A stretch of DNA of 64,000 nt, from positions 23,380,052 to 23,444,051 of the forward strand of contig LS997564.1 in assembly GCA_000469685.2 (NCBI GenBank), written 5' to 3'. The position numbers and the translations under genes are program-made. Position 1 is the first letter of the stretch; each line of letters opens with the position of its first letter. Shown here in pieces: positions 23,603 to 47,332 of this stretch. The notes under the pieces were generated by a model that saw nothing but the letters and a program-made list of their open reading frames with translations, made no database searches and was not told the DNA's origin. Origin of the DNA: Haemonchus contortus. Its lineage: Eukaryota > Nematoda > Chromadorea > Rhabditida > Trichostrongylidae.

Positions 23603-24497
23603 CCCCTACTATATTTAAAGCGCTCGCGTCTGCCTGTCTCTCTGTTTGCGCGGAAATTCATAACTCCTGTCCCCGTGGACCTAGAATGTTCAAATTTGGT
23701 AGGAGCACAAGCGGCAGGATGGGAACACATGGAGGATGGCAGGACCTGGCTCCGCCCCACAGGGGGCGGGGTTTGTGTGAAAAACTTAAACTTATCCCTA
23801 GGGCGTTCAAACTTGGCTGGAGTGTAGGCTACAGGATGGGGACAGTTATGGTAGGTGGGAGGGCCAGACTCCACCCATAGGAGGCGGGGTTTGTGCGAGC
23901 TAAATGTCTGAGTGAGAATTCATGACTACTGATCCCGTGGACTTGGATAGCAAAATTAATAGTAGAGGGGGCAGGACGGAAGCATTGCCGATAAAGGAGG
24001 CCTTAGAGAACAAGTTCCAATCACCAATTGAGTTCTAGCGCCTTCGTTAGTTACGACGTAGCTTTGATTGTTTGATGTTCCATTTGACAAGAAGGTTAAG
24101 TACATTGATAGGGACCGATTATGAATTTTGGTTCACTTCTTGCTTACGACCGCTACCCAGCGAAGTTCGCGATTCAACGAAGGATCACGGTTTCTCCATT
24201 GATATAATTCATGGCAAAACTTATCCGACCGTTAATAATCTTGGATTCTCATTTAATGATGTTTCTGTAGAGAAAATGAGCTACATCCATAAGGATATCT
24301 GATAATGGTATTATTATGGCTCGACAACATTTGTGAGTACCATTCAAGGCTTTGGATGCCTATTTTGTATTTTTGAGATGAACAGCGACAGATCGAAAAG
24401 GCATAGACATCGGCACATTTTGAATATCGATTGCATGTCCTTTTACTCATCTAGTAGTGGGCATGTGGTGCACGCTTTAGCGTGCTAGCCCAACTGG
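23603..24497 (+). mobile_element. Non-autonomous Helitron, complete
   Basis: The 5' end is CCCCTACTATATTTAAAGCGC (last base shared; start uncertain by 1 nt). The 3' end has a GCACGC-ttta-GCGTGC hairpin (24470-24485) followed 12 nt later by CTGG and then T, the Helitron CTRR^T terminus. Removing it rejoins the BEL/Pao sequence: the flanks match the uninterrupted copy at about 16385-16420. It carries two units with the CCTGTCCCCGTGGACC / CCGCCCACAGGGGGCGG hairpin motif. No RepHel protein. Confidence 0.75.
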
Positions 24498-24890
24498 TAT
24501 CCTATATGAGAAACCCATTTTGAACAGCGTGGTCACGCTCAAACCGCTCATGGATAGTTTCAAAGTTCACGAAATCGCAGGAGCTTGCGCAAGACGGCGA
24601 AGACCAATACGATCAAAGGTTGCAGGTTATTGGTCTCATAAAACGAATTTCGCAAATTAGTTCGGCTAAAAATGATTTGCTGTCGTTAGTCGAAAAAAAT
24701 AACCTGGGGTGTAATCGTTCTAGCAACACAGTAGCCACTCTCGAAAAAAATGGACGGTGCCGTACTTCCACCCACCTCGATCAGCGTCATAAGCCGTCAA
24801 TCGGGAGCGCACATTTCTAGCAAACCGTATTTGGCAACCATTTACATTCGTTTATACAAGTACTAATAGAAACAACCCAAAAATCAAGTG
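24498..24890 (+). pseudogene. BEL/Pao-type gag relic, copy 2
   Basis: Reads QDGEDQYDQRLQVIGLIKR then ISQISSAKND, the counterpart of QDDEELYKQTLQAVGLIKG and ISQISLAKNE in copy 1. Frames are broken after about 90 codons. It continues the element interrupted by the Helitron at 23603-24497. Confidence 0.45.
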
Positions 24891-25089
24891 AGGACCTTGA
24901 AATCATTTGATATCTTGTTCGTCCCTACCATTATGGGATACCTTGTAGTTCACTAAAGATGGAATGGGAATTGCACTTCATTTAACCGCCCCATCGCAGT
25001 AAGCGCTCACAGTATACCGATCGACGATCTCGATGGCCGATATATTGTTTGATGACATTTTACGCAAAAATCATGATAAGCACGTACAA

Positions 25090-25590
25090 GCTTAATGTTT
25101 TTACGCGATCTCCACCCCGGTGGTTGGAGGCGGGGATGGCATAGAAAAGTAAATTTGGACCTGCCTTTCATGATTTTTGCGTTGACCTTTACCTGTCCCC
25201 TATTGTTGGCTTTCCCATCTTTCCGCCTGCCCCTGTGCCAAATTTGAACGCTCCAGGTGCAAGTTAACTTTTTTGCGCAAACCCCGCCCCCAGAGGGCGG
25301 AGTCTACACCCAGGTCCGAATTTACTATTTTGCGGATATCCCGCCCACAGTGAGCAGGGTCTGCACCTATCGCCTACCATTAGCTAAACAAAAATTTTCG
25401 CGCACGTATCACTCATAATGGGTGGAGCTAGATTGAGTCGCGTGTGCCCAAGGAGTGCGGCTCATTCCCCACTTGTTCCAGCCTGTCTGAGCTGTTCCAG
25501 TTGTTTCCCAAGCGGCGCCACAGACGAGCAGAAAAACATACAGACAAACCGACAAACAAACGAAAATTTGTGCTTTATATATAGTAAGGA
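25090..25590 (-). mobile_element. Helitron 5' fragment, reverse orientation
   Basis: On the minus strand it begins A|TCCTTACTATATATAAAGC at 25590, followed by TTTGTTTGTCGGTTTGTCTG and inverted copies of the GC-box hairpin units (GCGCAAACCCCGCCC). No CTRR hairpin end was found to its left. Confidence 0.55.
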
Positions 25591-26726
25591 TAGATCAGGA
25601 TTTTAGAACAAGAGATCCTGTTAGGAAAAGTAGCTATTCTACAGAACCAATGAGTAGCATAATTTTTCGGCACAGCATCTCGATACTCCACGAGGTCCTC
25701 CTTTATCCAAGAGCGAGCATGCTCAAATGTGTCGATGCACACAACAAACCTAAGCGACTGTCTAATCGCTTCACAATTCGACCAGGACTCGTTCATCGGT
25801 ATTTACGCGGTCCTGGATCCTCCTGTCGAAAAGGTAGCTCCGATAGTTTTTCTGAAAGGTCTTTGAAGTTGGACTTCCCCGTTCTAGAAGCCTTTTCTTT
25901 CTGGTTTCTGAAGAACAATTCCCCTATAAGACCATGGTGATCATCGTATCAGTATGATCTTTTACTTTTTCGAACTTACATTCTGCTGATGCTTTGTACA
26001 GTTCATCGTAGTCATCCTGCAAGGCTTGTCTGGTGCGCTGCGTGCGAGGCATCAGATCATTTCTTGGGTTAAAAGTGACTAGCCAAGCGTCGCTCAAACT
26101 CTTCAGCGTCACCTGTTCCGGTTCTTTTATATGCAGCAAGAATTACAGCAGCTCATAGTTGCTGCATGCCCTTTCCTGCCAGAAATATGTATTAAGCCTC
26201 GTTACATTTCATCGCTCACTTTTCATTATGTTAAGAAGTTATCAAAAAGCCTGCATCGAGTGCTCTAAGGCGTGCGCGGAACATACGCGCCAGGGGCACG
26301 GACCCATCAACTAAGGTCCGGGTCTACCGCTGTCGCCGCCTTGCTCGAGATTGTACCGTCCCGAGTTGCCATCTTCTAGTTGACGTCATGATCTTCGTCT
26401 GGTCAATCTTCTCCTTCTTTCCACTCGGAGTCCTTGCCTGGTCGCCACTCGCGGTGTGACAACCAGACGAATGAGACTTTATTATTGTGTAGGAGGCTTT
26501 TATAATCTCACAAGGTTAGTGAGTTATGGACAGAACTTCGGCCTCGGACGGAATCGAACTCGTACATGTGTTAACCGCTACAACACTACTTAACAATCAT
26601 TAAGTCAAAACAAGTTATAGTAGTTAGTAAGTAGTAGTTAAGTTAATGAAGCTTACAGTTTAACGGCCCTGTGCTGACGTTGGCCGGCCGTCTTATCACG
26701 TTTTACATGTGAGTGCTGATACGCTA
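25591..26726. other. No recognised gene; one tRNA-like box
   Basis: Short open frames only. On the minus strand at about 26540-26595 there is TAGCGGTTAACAC followed by GAGTTCGATTCCGTCC, resembling RNA polymerase III A and B boxes but only about 10 nt apart. It could be a tRNA-derived SINE remnant; it is not a tRNA gene. Confidence 0.3.
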
Positions 26727-29113
26727 TCCTACTTTATATTAGGTTGAGTCATAAGTCCTCGGACAAATTGGCAATGATAATATTTATCTTTCAATTTTTA
26801 AACGACAATAGCGAATCATTTGAAATATGCCTCAATGGCATCGATAGTCTTCTGCCAATGCTTGGGCAAATCGTAGATGCCCTTGCATTAGAACGCTGGG
26901 AGCTGGCCCTTGGAGAACTGCACCAGTGCCATTTTGATGTCGTCGTGGGTTTGAAAGTCCGGACCATCCAGATGACGTTGAAGATGAGGAAAAAGGTTTT
27001 AATCCGAGGGATCCAAGTCTGACGAACATGGTTGGTGTGGTAAAATTGTCCTACCGAAATTCGTCACTTCAGTTTTGGTCGTTCTTGCAATGTGAAGACG
27101 AGCGTTGTCGTGCTGGAAGTAAACTTTGAGCTGCTGTGGACGTGTAGTTTCGGGATTCGCCTTCAAATTCCTCAGTTGCGAAAAGAAGACGTGTGCGGTC
27201 ACTGTGCATGCTTCGTCTAGCAGCTCCCATTATTCGACACCGTGAACGCTCCTCCAGAATCAGAGCATAACCTCCTTGGCGTGTACGTTGGGTTTGGGGG
27301 AGTCTTCTGCATGCGCACCTTTGTCAATCCATTGAGCACGCCGGCGAACGTTAGAGTAGAGGATCGACTCCGCACCCCTGGTGACTAGGCACTCGAGCCA
27401 CGTGTGGTGCCCTTGAGCGTGAGGAGAGAAAGTGCCACGACGTCGCGGCGGTCTATGTCATACTGCTCCAAAGCATGAGGCACCCATCGACCGAGCTTTC
27501 GCACCTTGTCGATTGACTTCAATTCACGAAGAACTGTGGACTGACTCCCCAAAGGCGGCTGCCAGTTCACGAGTAGTTTGATGCGGATCGGCTCCCACTT
27601 GGCTCCGCAGCACTTTCAAATCCAACTTCAGTGAGTGTCCCGGACGGTCTTCATTTTCGACGGAATAGTCGCCCGATGTGAACTTCTGGTGCCACTTGTA
27701 AATTGTACACCTCCTGCTTGTGAACATCCTTCATACCTCTATCGATTGCCGCGGGTTCATCACCAGATAAAAAAATAAATATGATGGTGTTGCGGATGTG
27801 GAGTTGAGACGGCTCGAAATCATGGGGCATAGTTGCTGGAAAGAAAACAGTTAGGTGCCTTCTCCAGTATGCGTTCGGAAGAGTTTTCCATACTCTATCT
27901 AACAATGCCTAGCACGTTCATTTTCGTCACCTCTTCCAAGAGTTATGATCGCTAGAAGTCATCACTATCATTTTGTCCGAGGACTTATGACTCAACCTAA
28001 TATAATTCGCTAAGTATGTCTGTTGGTGTGTCGGTGTGTGTGTGTGTTTGACCGTAAATTCATAACTCCTGTTCCAGTGGACGGACCTAGAGAGTTCAAA
28101 TTTGGTAGGAATACGGGGAACATAATGGGAATGCTCATGGCAGGTAGCAGGACCAGTCTCCGCCCACGGGGTGCGGGGCATGCACGATTGAAATTTTGGA
28201 CCACAAAGTCAACTCCTGTTTGCGTGGACCTAGAGCATTGAAACGTGGCAGGTGTACAGGAGGCAGGATGGGAACGCTTATGGCAGGTGGCAGAGCCAGA
28301 CTCCGCTCACAGGGAGCGGGGCTTGCGCAGAGTAAATATTCGAGCGGAAATTCGTAAATTCTACTTCCGTGGGCTACAGCTTTTCGTGTTAATAGTGGAA
28401 CCTCGGCATTTTAATAAGTGATGTAGGATATGACGGGACTCTCGGTGATAGGAACCGATAATGATTGATAAGAGAAGTTAAGGAGTCTAAGAGAGCAAGA
28501 TAAACCTGGCGATCAAAATCTTAATACATCCGGTATTAACGGTGCTGCTTTGACTGTTCAGTATGTTTCATTCGATAGGGCGGGACGGTAGGGTAGGATG
28601 ACAAAAGTAGTGGTAAGTGCAGTGATAGGGACCCATTAGCGGCAATACGGTAAGCAGATGAGAACTTTGTTGATTTTTTGCTATTAGATTACGACCGCTA
28701 CCCAACGGGGTTTGTGACACAATGAAGGATCCATTGTTCGATATCATTTGCAACAAAACTTAACCGAGCACCAGTAATTTTGAATTCTCAAATATGATGC
28801 CTCCGTAAAGAGAAGGGTTCGTCGATGACGACATCTGATAGTGGTGTTTTCATCGCTCGAAACGTTTGTAAGTATCGCCCAAGGCCTTGGTCGTTTACCA
28901 GTTGAATTTTTGATGGGTATTTATTTTTAAAAGCCAGAGCAGAAGATCGAGACTTCCAATCAAAGCACCGACTTTCACTGAATACCATTTGCACTGCTCT
29001 GGAATTCGCGCACAGGAAACTATTTGTTTCAAAAAAGGAGTGGAGAGTCACCGATCACTGCAACTTTGTCAAAGAAGGAGGGAAGCCCGGCGTTAGCCGG
29101 GTGAACCGACTGG
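26727..29113 (+). mobile_element. Non-autonomous Helitron split by a mariner
   Basis: The 5' end A|TCCTACTTTATA is cut 12 bp in by mariner copy A (26739-28001) and resumes as TATAATTCGCTAAGTATGTC. The 3' end has a CCCGGC-gtta-GCCGGG hairpin (29086-29101) and CTGG|T at 29110-29113. Net Helitron length is about 1.12 kb. The interior has two GC-box units and a 3' body shared with the 32049-33234 copy. Confidence 0.8.
26739..28001 (-). mobile_element. mariner copy A with dead transposase
   Basis: A 1,263-bp element with inverted ends TTAGGTTGAGTCATAAGTCC, flanked by TA. The transposase is on the minus strand: KWHQKFTSGDYSVENEDRPG near the N-terminus, then FQHDNARLHIA (second Asp) and SDLDPSD (third Asp), 34 residues apart as in DD34D mariners. 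At the first catalytic site the expected VTGDEKW is VTRGAES, so Asp reads Gly. Frames are also shifted. It is the youngest layer in the surrounding Helitron. Confidence 0.85.
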
Positions 29114-29892
29114 TGGCATACAAGCCATTAAGAAGGCGAGCGCAAGCGTGGTCTGGGTAGTGTAAGGGTAGGGCGCAGCCAGTGGCCCAAAGGTAACCCA
29201 AAGGCGTTGTTGTGAAGCAAAACTCAATAGATGAGCTCATTATCGAGTTCACCGAGTCACGCAAATCGAAAGATATGTGTCGGCGATTGCCGAGGCGATG
29301 CAGGTTGCGCTATTCGCACCGAGAGTCGCGCGTTCAGCATGCAATCAGCTGACCGCCGGGTGGTAGGTGATGTTTTATTCTTACTCTGTATTCTCTGTTA
29401 TTTGTTTTCTACCCATAGAGGATGAAAAAGGTGGGTTATTTTTGTTGTCAATAGTGTTTTTGTTAACTTATGCTAATGAGTTAGTGAATTTCAAAAGACA
29501 TTTTTGCTTACTATGGTCAGCTACTCGCACCAGAACCCACACGTACGCAATGACACACATTGTGCAGCTCGTCCAAACACCCTTCTACTTGATTTTTCTT
29601 ATCTCATTCTCGTCCATCAGCCTTTTCAACGTTTTCTTGCACCGTTTTGTCACTTTGATAACACCAACTCGCCTGATTTCTTCGCCTCCATTACACTATT
29701 ACCCACCTTCTATTTCATTTTTCGTCATAATCTGGATAACCCGAAATTATCGTAACCTGTGCCTTGAGGAAAGTTCACGCAGTTTAGTGCCTTGTCAAAC
29801 GTCAATAGTGTAGGTGCCTGTCAGTCTTTCTTTCATCGTCTTCGCCTGAGAACACTGAAAATCTTACTACGAAAAATTTTCGGTACTGTAAA
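29114..29892. other. Intergenic DNA with an LTR-like fragment
   Basis: The segment at about 29560-29770 matches the upstream part of BEL/Pao-type LTR copy 2 (CTCGTCCA-like start, ACCCGAAATTATCGTAAC). Nothing else recognised. Confidence 0.35.
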
Positions 29893-30878
29893 CCCGTTGA
29901 CGACAATCACGTTCGGCAGGAGAAGCCGGCGTGATTTTGGTCCGCACACGCTGCAGCCCATATTTGGATTATATGGTCCAGCATGACCATTTTTTGAATT
30001 TCGAGTTGGGAGTTTTTGACTTTGTCTGAATTTACAAGTTTGGGTTATGGCTAACGATGATGTTATGCAGAACTTGTATTTCAGTCGGCTGCGATCGATT
30101 ATGATGAGGAGCAGGTATAAGATAAGAATGATGCTTTTGGCATCAGGAATAGAATGTGATACTAAGTGAGTGAGAGGGAATGTGAGCTCAGAAAATGAAG
30201 GCAGTGTCGATTGTTTGTCAAGCGAAATAGAGGAATACGAAAGATTCACTTCCGATGAGAGCTACAGCGTACATGATAACTTTCTGTTGATTTCTACAAA
30301 GAACGATGCTAGCCTTGGAAGAAACATGTAGTCACGGCTAGTTAACTACTACAATACTATAAAAGGTTTTGTTGATAAATCTGATGGAATGGCCTCGTAT
30401 ACCCCGTTCGTAAGGAAGACATGCAAATGACGGGAAAGACATTCTTTCATTTGGTCACCCAAACTGCCATTGTCAATTCAGGAAGCTGCGCAAGGAACTG
30501 TCAATTCAGGAAGCTGCGCAAGGATATAACAAGACAAAATCCAGAGAACCAAAGAAAAAACGCTTCTTTTTCTATTTCTACTTCGTCAGTGAGGCTTAAT
30601 TTGGCTGAAGTAAAAGGTCCTGAAGTTAGAACAAGAAGAAGGTGCTCGGAGTGTTATTCAACTTTCAACCAATCACACGGAGGTATAAAGGCTTCTTGGG
30701 ACCAAGCAGTTTGTAGTTCCACTCAGGCTTGATTTAATGTTTTGGAAAGAACATTTTTAAAAAGTGGAAATATAGATGAATAAAACAAAAAATACAACTG
30801 TATTTTTCACATTGGACTACACCGTCAAACACGGCCAAAAAGGTGTAGTCTACGCTAGACTATATTGTCATCAATGGG
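29893..30878 (+). mobile_element. Decayed piggyBac-like element
   Basis: The left end CCCGTTGACGACAATC and right end TTGTCATCAATGGG are inverted and match the MITE ends elsewhere in the window. The flanking tetranucleotides are TAAA and TTGA instead of TTAA, consistent with decay. Between them lies the C-terminal part of a transposase. Confidence 0.6.
30320..30733 (+). pseudogene. piggyBac transposase C-terminal relic
   Basis: With one frameshift the region reads NYYNTIKGFVDKSDGMASYT, then FVRKTCKW, then FFHLVTQTAIVNS. This corresponds to the YN-GGVD-D---Y---RKT-KW---FF----A-VNA region of piggyBac transposases. It ends with an RRRCSEC motif like the cysteine-rich C-terminus of the family. 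The first catalytic region is not present. Confidence 0.6.
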
Positions 30879-32048
30879 TTGAAGCCGACTACTTTATTAA
30901 GTATGAAAGGGAAGGAAGCAGGCTGCTTGCAGAAGAGATGCCACCACGAAAGCAAACCTTCCTACGAAAAAAAGGTTTTAATCTGTTATTGGTGGAACTG
31001 CGCGAGCATGTTTCACTTTGAATTTTGTCAAGTGGTGTTACGGTAGCTAATTACGCTACTCAACCACAGAGGCACGAATGGGATTCTGAACCAGCGAATT
31101 TCTTCCGAGATATCAATTTCTCCCCTATGTTGCGAGAATCACACAACAATTGCGGATAATGGTTGAGATGCTCTGCTTCAACCTGTATTCTTCTAATGTG
31201 ACTGAGGAACACATCATCCTTCAGTACTTTGAAACATCATTCCAAAGATTGGAGCTTAGATGATATTGCTACCCCTCGAATCCCGTATTTGAGAGGTCTT
31301 CGTATTTAGCTTCCTGGAGAAAGGCTTTAAGCAACTGTGAAACATTCTCTGCTAGTAAGCGGAATCAACGGCGAACATATTGTATTGAGCTCTGTTCATT
31401 ATCAAATTATAAAACATTGATAAAGTCATGTCGCAAGATCTATGCATCAGCTTAGTACATCTGTGATGCTCTGGCTACTGATGCGAATTACATCTATATT
31501 GGTTATTGCTTTTGTTTCCGTTATTATTATTATTATTTCTGAGCTTTTAAAGTTTTATTTATTTCTTCCCCATCTCTCCTCCCAATGTCTGATTTACTGG
31601 AACAATTTCAAATGTTTACCAAATGATGACGTCTGTTTGTCACTTGGCCTGGTCAAGAAAATTCGACATTACGTGGAGAAACACGTGGCCGGATCAAGTT
31701 TGGATGGGGTAGTCCATAGAGCAAGGTCAACGCAGCATAAATGAGGTCAGCTCCGTTCGTAGGGAGCGGAACATGCAGCGGAGTGGGAAGTGCCATAAGC
31801 AAAACTTGGAATGTCGAAAAAATCACAAAAGTATCCTAAGCCATCGATCGAATTTGACCGAATCTCGAAAGTGGGTGGGGCTAAGATTAAGAAGTCAATG
31901 ACTCTGTACAGAAACGTTCTAGAATTCGGAAAGTGCATAGCAGCTGATGGAAGCATTGTCTATCATGGTGAGCGGAGCTGAGTAAGAAGTTCACACCTCT
32001 GTCCGAAAACGTTCTTAACGTTCTAAAAACGCTCTTGGTATGAGGCCA
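30879..32048. other. No recognised feature
   Basis: No supported exon, repeat end or RNA gene. Confidence 0.3.
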
Positions 32049-33234
32049 TCCTACTACTAAGTGATTCGCTTAGTGGGTCTGTTGGTTTGTCGGTGTGTTT
32101 GTGTGTCGGTGTGTGTGTTTGACCGGAAATTCATAATTGCTGTTCCCGTGGACATGAAACGTTGGAATTTGGTAGTAGTACAGGCGGCAGAATGAGAACA
32201 CTCATGGCAGGTAGCGGAACTAGGGGGCGGGGCGGGCGTGCGCAATAGAAATTTTTGATCGCAAATTCATAATAAATAAATTCTATCCCATTAGACCTAG
32301 AATTTGGGTGAGAGTATAGCCGACAGGGAGGGAACACTTATGATAGGGGCAAGATCGAATATGATAGGAGTGCAGGCGGCAGGATGGTTCTCTTATGGTG
32401 GATGGCAGGCGGGATCCCACCCACAGGGGGCGGGGTTTGCTCGAAATAAATGGTTGTGCGGATATTCATAACTCCTGTTCCCGAGCACCTAAAGAGTTCA
32501 AATTTGGTATGTTAACAGTGGTACCTCGGCATTTCAATAAGTGATGTAGGATATGACGGGATCGTGAGTACAAATGAAGGGGCCTAGGAGAGCATAAGTC
32601 ACCTACCAAACAAAACCCTAACCCTTCGATGTACAATGTAGCTTTGACTGTCCATTATGTTTCATTCGATCGGACGGGATGGTAGAATTGGGTGACAAAG
32701 GCGAGCGGTAAGTAATTCGATATGAGCCATTAGCGGCACCACGATAGGCAGATGAGACTTCTGTTCACTTCTTGCTATTAGATTACGACCTCTACCCAGC
32801 AGGGTTTTTGAATCAATGAAGGATCCTCTTTGTTCGATATCATTAGCGACAAAACCCAGCCAACCTCCAGTAATGTGGAATTCCCAATAAATGATATCTC
32901 CGTAAAGAAAAGGGTCTACTGATAACGAAATCTGCTAATGGTGTAATCATAACTCAAAACATTGGTGAGTACCGCCTAAGGCCTTGGTTGTCTAACAGTT
33001 GAGTCTTTAATGGTATTTACGTTTAGGAAGGAGAGCAAAAGATCGAGACTTTCAATTAAAGGCATAAGCACCAACTTACACTGTATACTATTTGCGCTGC
33101 CCTGCTAACCCTGTGTCATACCTGGTGTACAGGAAAATATTATTTGTTTAGAAGAAAGAGTAGAGAGTTAGACGATTACTACAACTTCGTCGAATAGGAA
33201 GGGAAGCCCGGCGCCAGCCGGGCGAACCGACTGG
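32049..33234 (+). mobile_element. Non-autonomous Helitron, complete, 1,186 bp
   Basis: 5' end A|TCCTACTACTAAGTG; 3' hairpin CCCGGC-gcca-GCCGGG (33207-33222) followed by GCGAACCGACTGG and T. Host flanks are A and T as expected for Helitron insertion. It shares its whole 3' half with the copy ending at 29113. The units carry GGGGGCGGGG hairpin boxes. No coding capacity. Confidence 0.8.
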
Positions 33235-33371
33235 TCATTACATACTTTCTACTGAATCATCATCATTTCTTACTTTATTTGGAAACTCATCTCTGTCTAT
33301 CTGTCATGGAATACCGGAAATTATTAGTTTATGCTTCAGGTATCACGAGTCAAATTTGGTACAGACAACAT

Positions 33372-34674
33372 CCTACTATTTACAACGAGCTAAGTGTGTC
33401 CGTTGGCTTGTCTGTGTGAGTCTGTGTGTGTGTTTGGCCGCAAATCCATAACTCCAGTTCGACCTAGAGCATTCAATTTTGCAGGATTTTTTAAATTTTG
33501 GAATTTAATTAATTTTCTATTAAAATTCACTTTTTTCTAGAAATTTTCAACGGCTTCAGGATGGGAACTTTTGGTGAGTAGCAGGGCCAAACTTCGCCCA
33601 TAAGGGGCGGGGTTTGCGCGAAATAAATGTTTGAGCGGGAATTCATAACTCCTGTTCCCTTGAGCCTATAGCCTTCAAATTCGGTAGGAGTACAGCCAGC
33701 AGGATGGGAACGGTTGAGGTGGGTGACGGAACGGGACTCCACCCCACAAGGGGCGGTTTCTGCGCGAAAGTAATCAAGCGGAATTTCATAACTCCTGTTC
33801 CACTGAACCTAGAGCACTCAAACTTAATAAGAGTATAGCCGGCAGTGTGAGAACACTTATGGTAGATGGCAGGACCGGACCCCGACCTCATGGGGCGGGG
33901 TTTGTGCAAAAAATGAACGTTCTGGCCAAGGAGTACTGGGGTTATTATTTCCGGCCAAACACAAAAATACAATCCGACACATTTCATGCGCGCTCCGCCC
34001 ACAATGAACTGAGTCCTGCGCAAGTCCTATGTGTTCAAACAACTTGGTTCATTTCCCACCTACTCCAACGCGACTTCGTATTTTTACTCAAAGCAATCGT
34101 GGCCAGCCCAATTCCTTCCAAATTTGCACACTGTGGTACAGTGCAACAGGAGATACAAATTTCCGATCACACCCGACACATTTCCTGAGCGCTCTCCCGT
34201 CATGAGCGGATTCTTGCTCATCTCTGTGTTTTCAACTAACCTATTTATCCACTCTTTTTCCAACCTGACTGCGCATACTTGCCCATATCACACTCACTTT
34301 ACGCAGGCTACGCCCTTACATCCTCCGTATCTCTCCGCTAGCGGGATCAAATTCAATCATTTTCCCACTATCAGTTTCATAATCCTGACTCCCGCATTAC
34401 TACCAATTTTGAACGCCCCGTGTCCAGATTTACAATTTACGCACCGCCTTTCGTGGGCGGAGTCCAGTTTTGTCAAGTATTGTCAGCCTTCTTACTCTTA
34501 CTTACGCCCGCACCGCTACCACATTTGAGCGCTCTAAATCTAAATTGACATTTTACGCATGTCCCACCCCCTGTGATCGAAGTTTTCTATCGCCTATAGT
34601 CAATAGTTTCATCCTGTACGCACACACACACCGGCAAACCAACAGATAAGCTTAGCGCTTTGAATATAATAGGA
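33372..34674. mobile_element. Two Helitron 5' ends facing each other
   Basis: The left end A|TCCTACTATTTACAACG (plus strand) and right end (minus strand: TCCTATTATATTCAAAGCGC) are both 5' termini. Each is followed inward by GTCTG/GTTTG tracts and several GC-box units: about four on the left arm and inverted ones on the right. No CTRR 3' end lies between. It is either a chimeric inverted element or two truncated insertions. It ends about 180 bp before the carrier gene's start codon. Confidence 0.5.
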
Positions 34675-34857
34675 AAGTATTCTCAATTCGCGGTATAACA
34701 GAATCAGAGATGATGGTGAAATGTAGTTCTGACAAAGCATAATTCGTTCGCAAATGAACATAATTTTATGCGCAAGTTACGTTCCACCAACCTTCTCAAA
34801 TCTACTTTTTTGTTAATGCGGATTGAAGATGAGCTCACAAGCTTTATTCAAAGGTAC

Positions 34858-46808
<11,951 letters not shown>

Positions 46809-47034
46809 TTTCGTAGGGCAATCGATCCAGTCGCATTTATATTAACCAGTCGACTACGTTCCAAAGCTTTTGTGTTGTCTAAGTCCTTGTTGTGACAAAA
46901 ACATCCTCGATAGAAGTGAAGTGCTAATGCAATGCTGTTTTTTTCAAATATATGTCCATCTTCTCACCTAGTCGTTTTTGAATTATCAAGTTACTAATGT
47001 CTTTGGATCGCTGCCGATTGATAGAGTTATAGTG

Positions 47035-47040
47035 AATAAA
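47035..47040 (+). terminator. Candidate poly(A) signal of the carrier gene
   Basis: AATAAA 227 nt after the carrier stop codon, before the next transposon. Confidence 0.45.
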
Positions 47041-47332
47041 GAGCTCAGTAAGGTTTGATCTATTTGACTGCATTACTTTTTGCTGGTAAAATTTTCCTCT
47101 GCCACGTTATAGTATTCGTTAGTCATTTTCCCTTGAGTTATTTTTGTTAGCTTGAATACTACTTTGTTATTAAATATATGGAAAACATGTACTGTACGAC
47201 ACTGTTAATGTGGAAACCAAGTTAATACCAAAATATAAAACCCAAATTCTTCAAGCGCTGTATCCGTGTGGTTTCATGAATGAATGTCCTTACAGTTAGC
47301 TGTTTTGAATTTTCCATATCACTGTGATAGTA

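Noticed and set aside
34768..34857. Upstream in-frame ATG extending the carrier by 30 residues
   Set aside because: Dicarboxylate carriers start just before the RVxRWYFGG motif, and the ATG at 34858 gives the standard 287-residue length.
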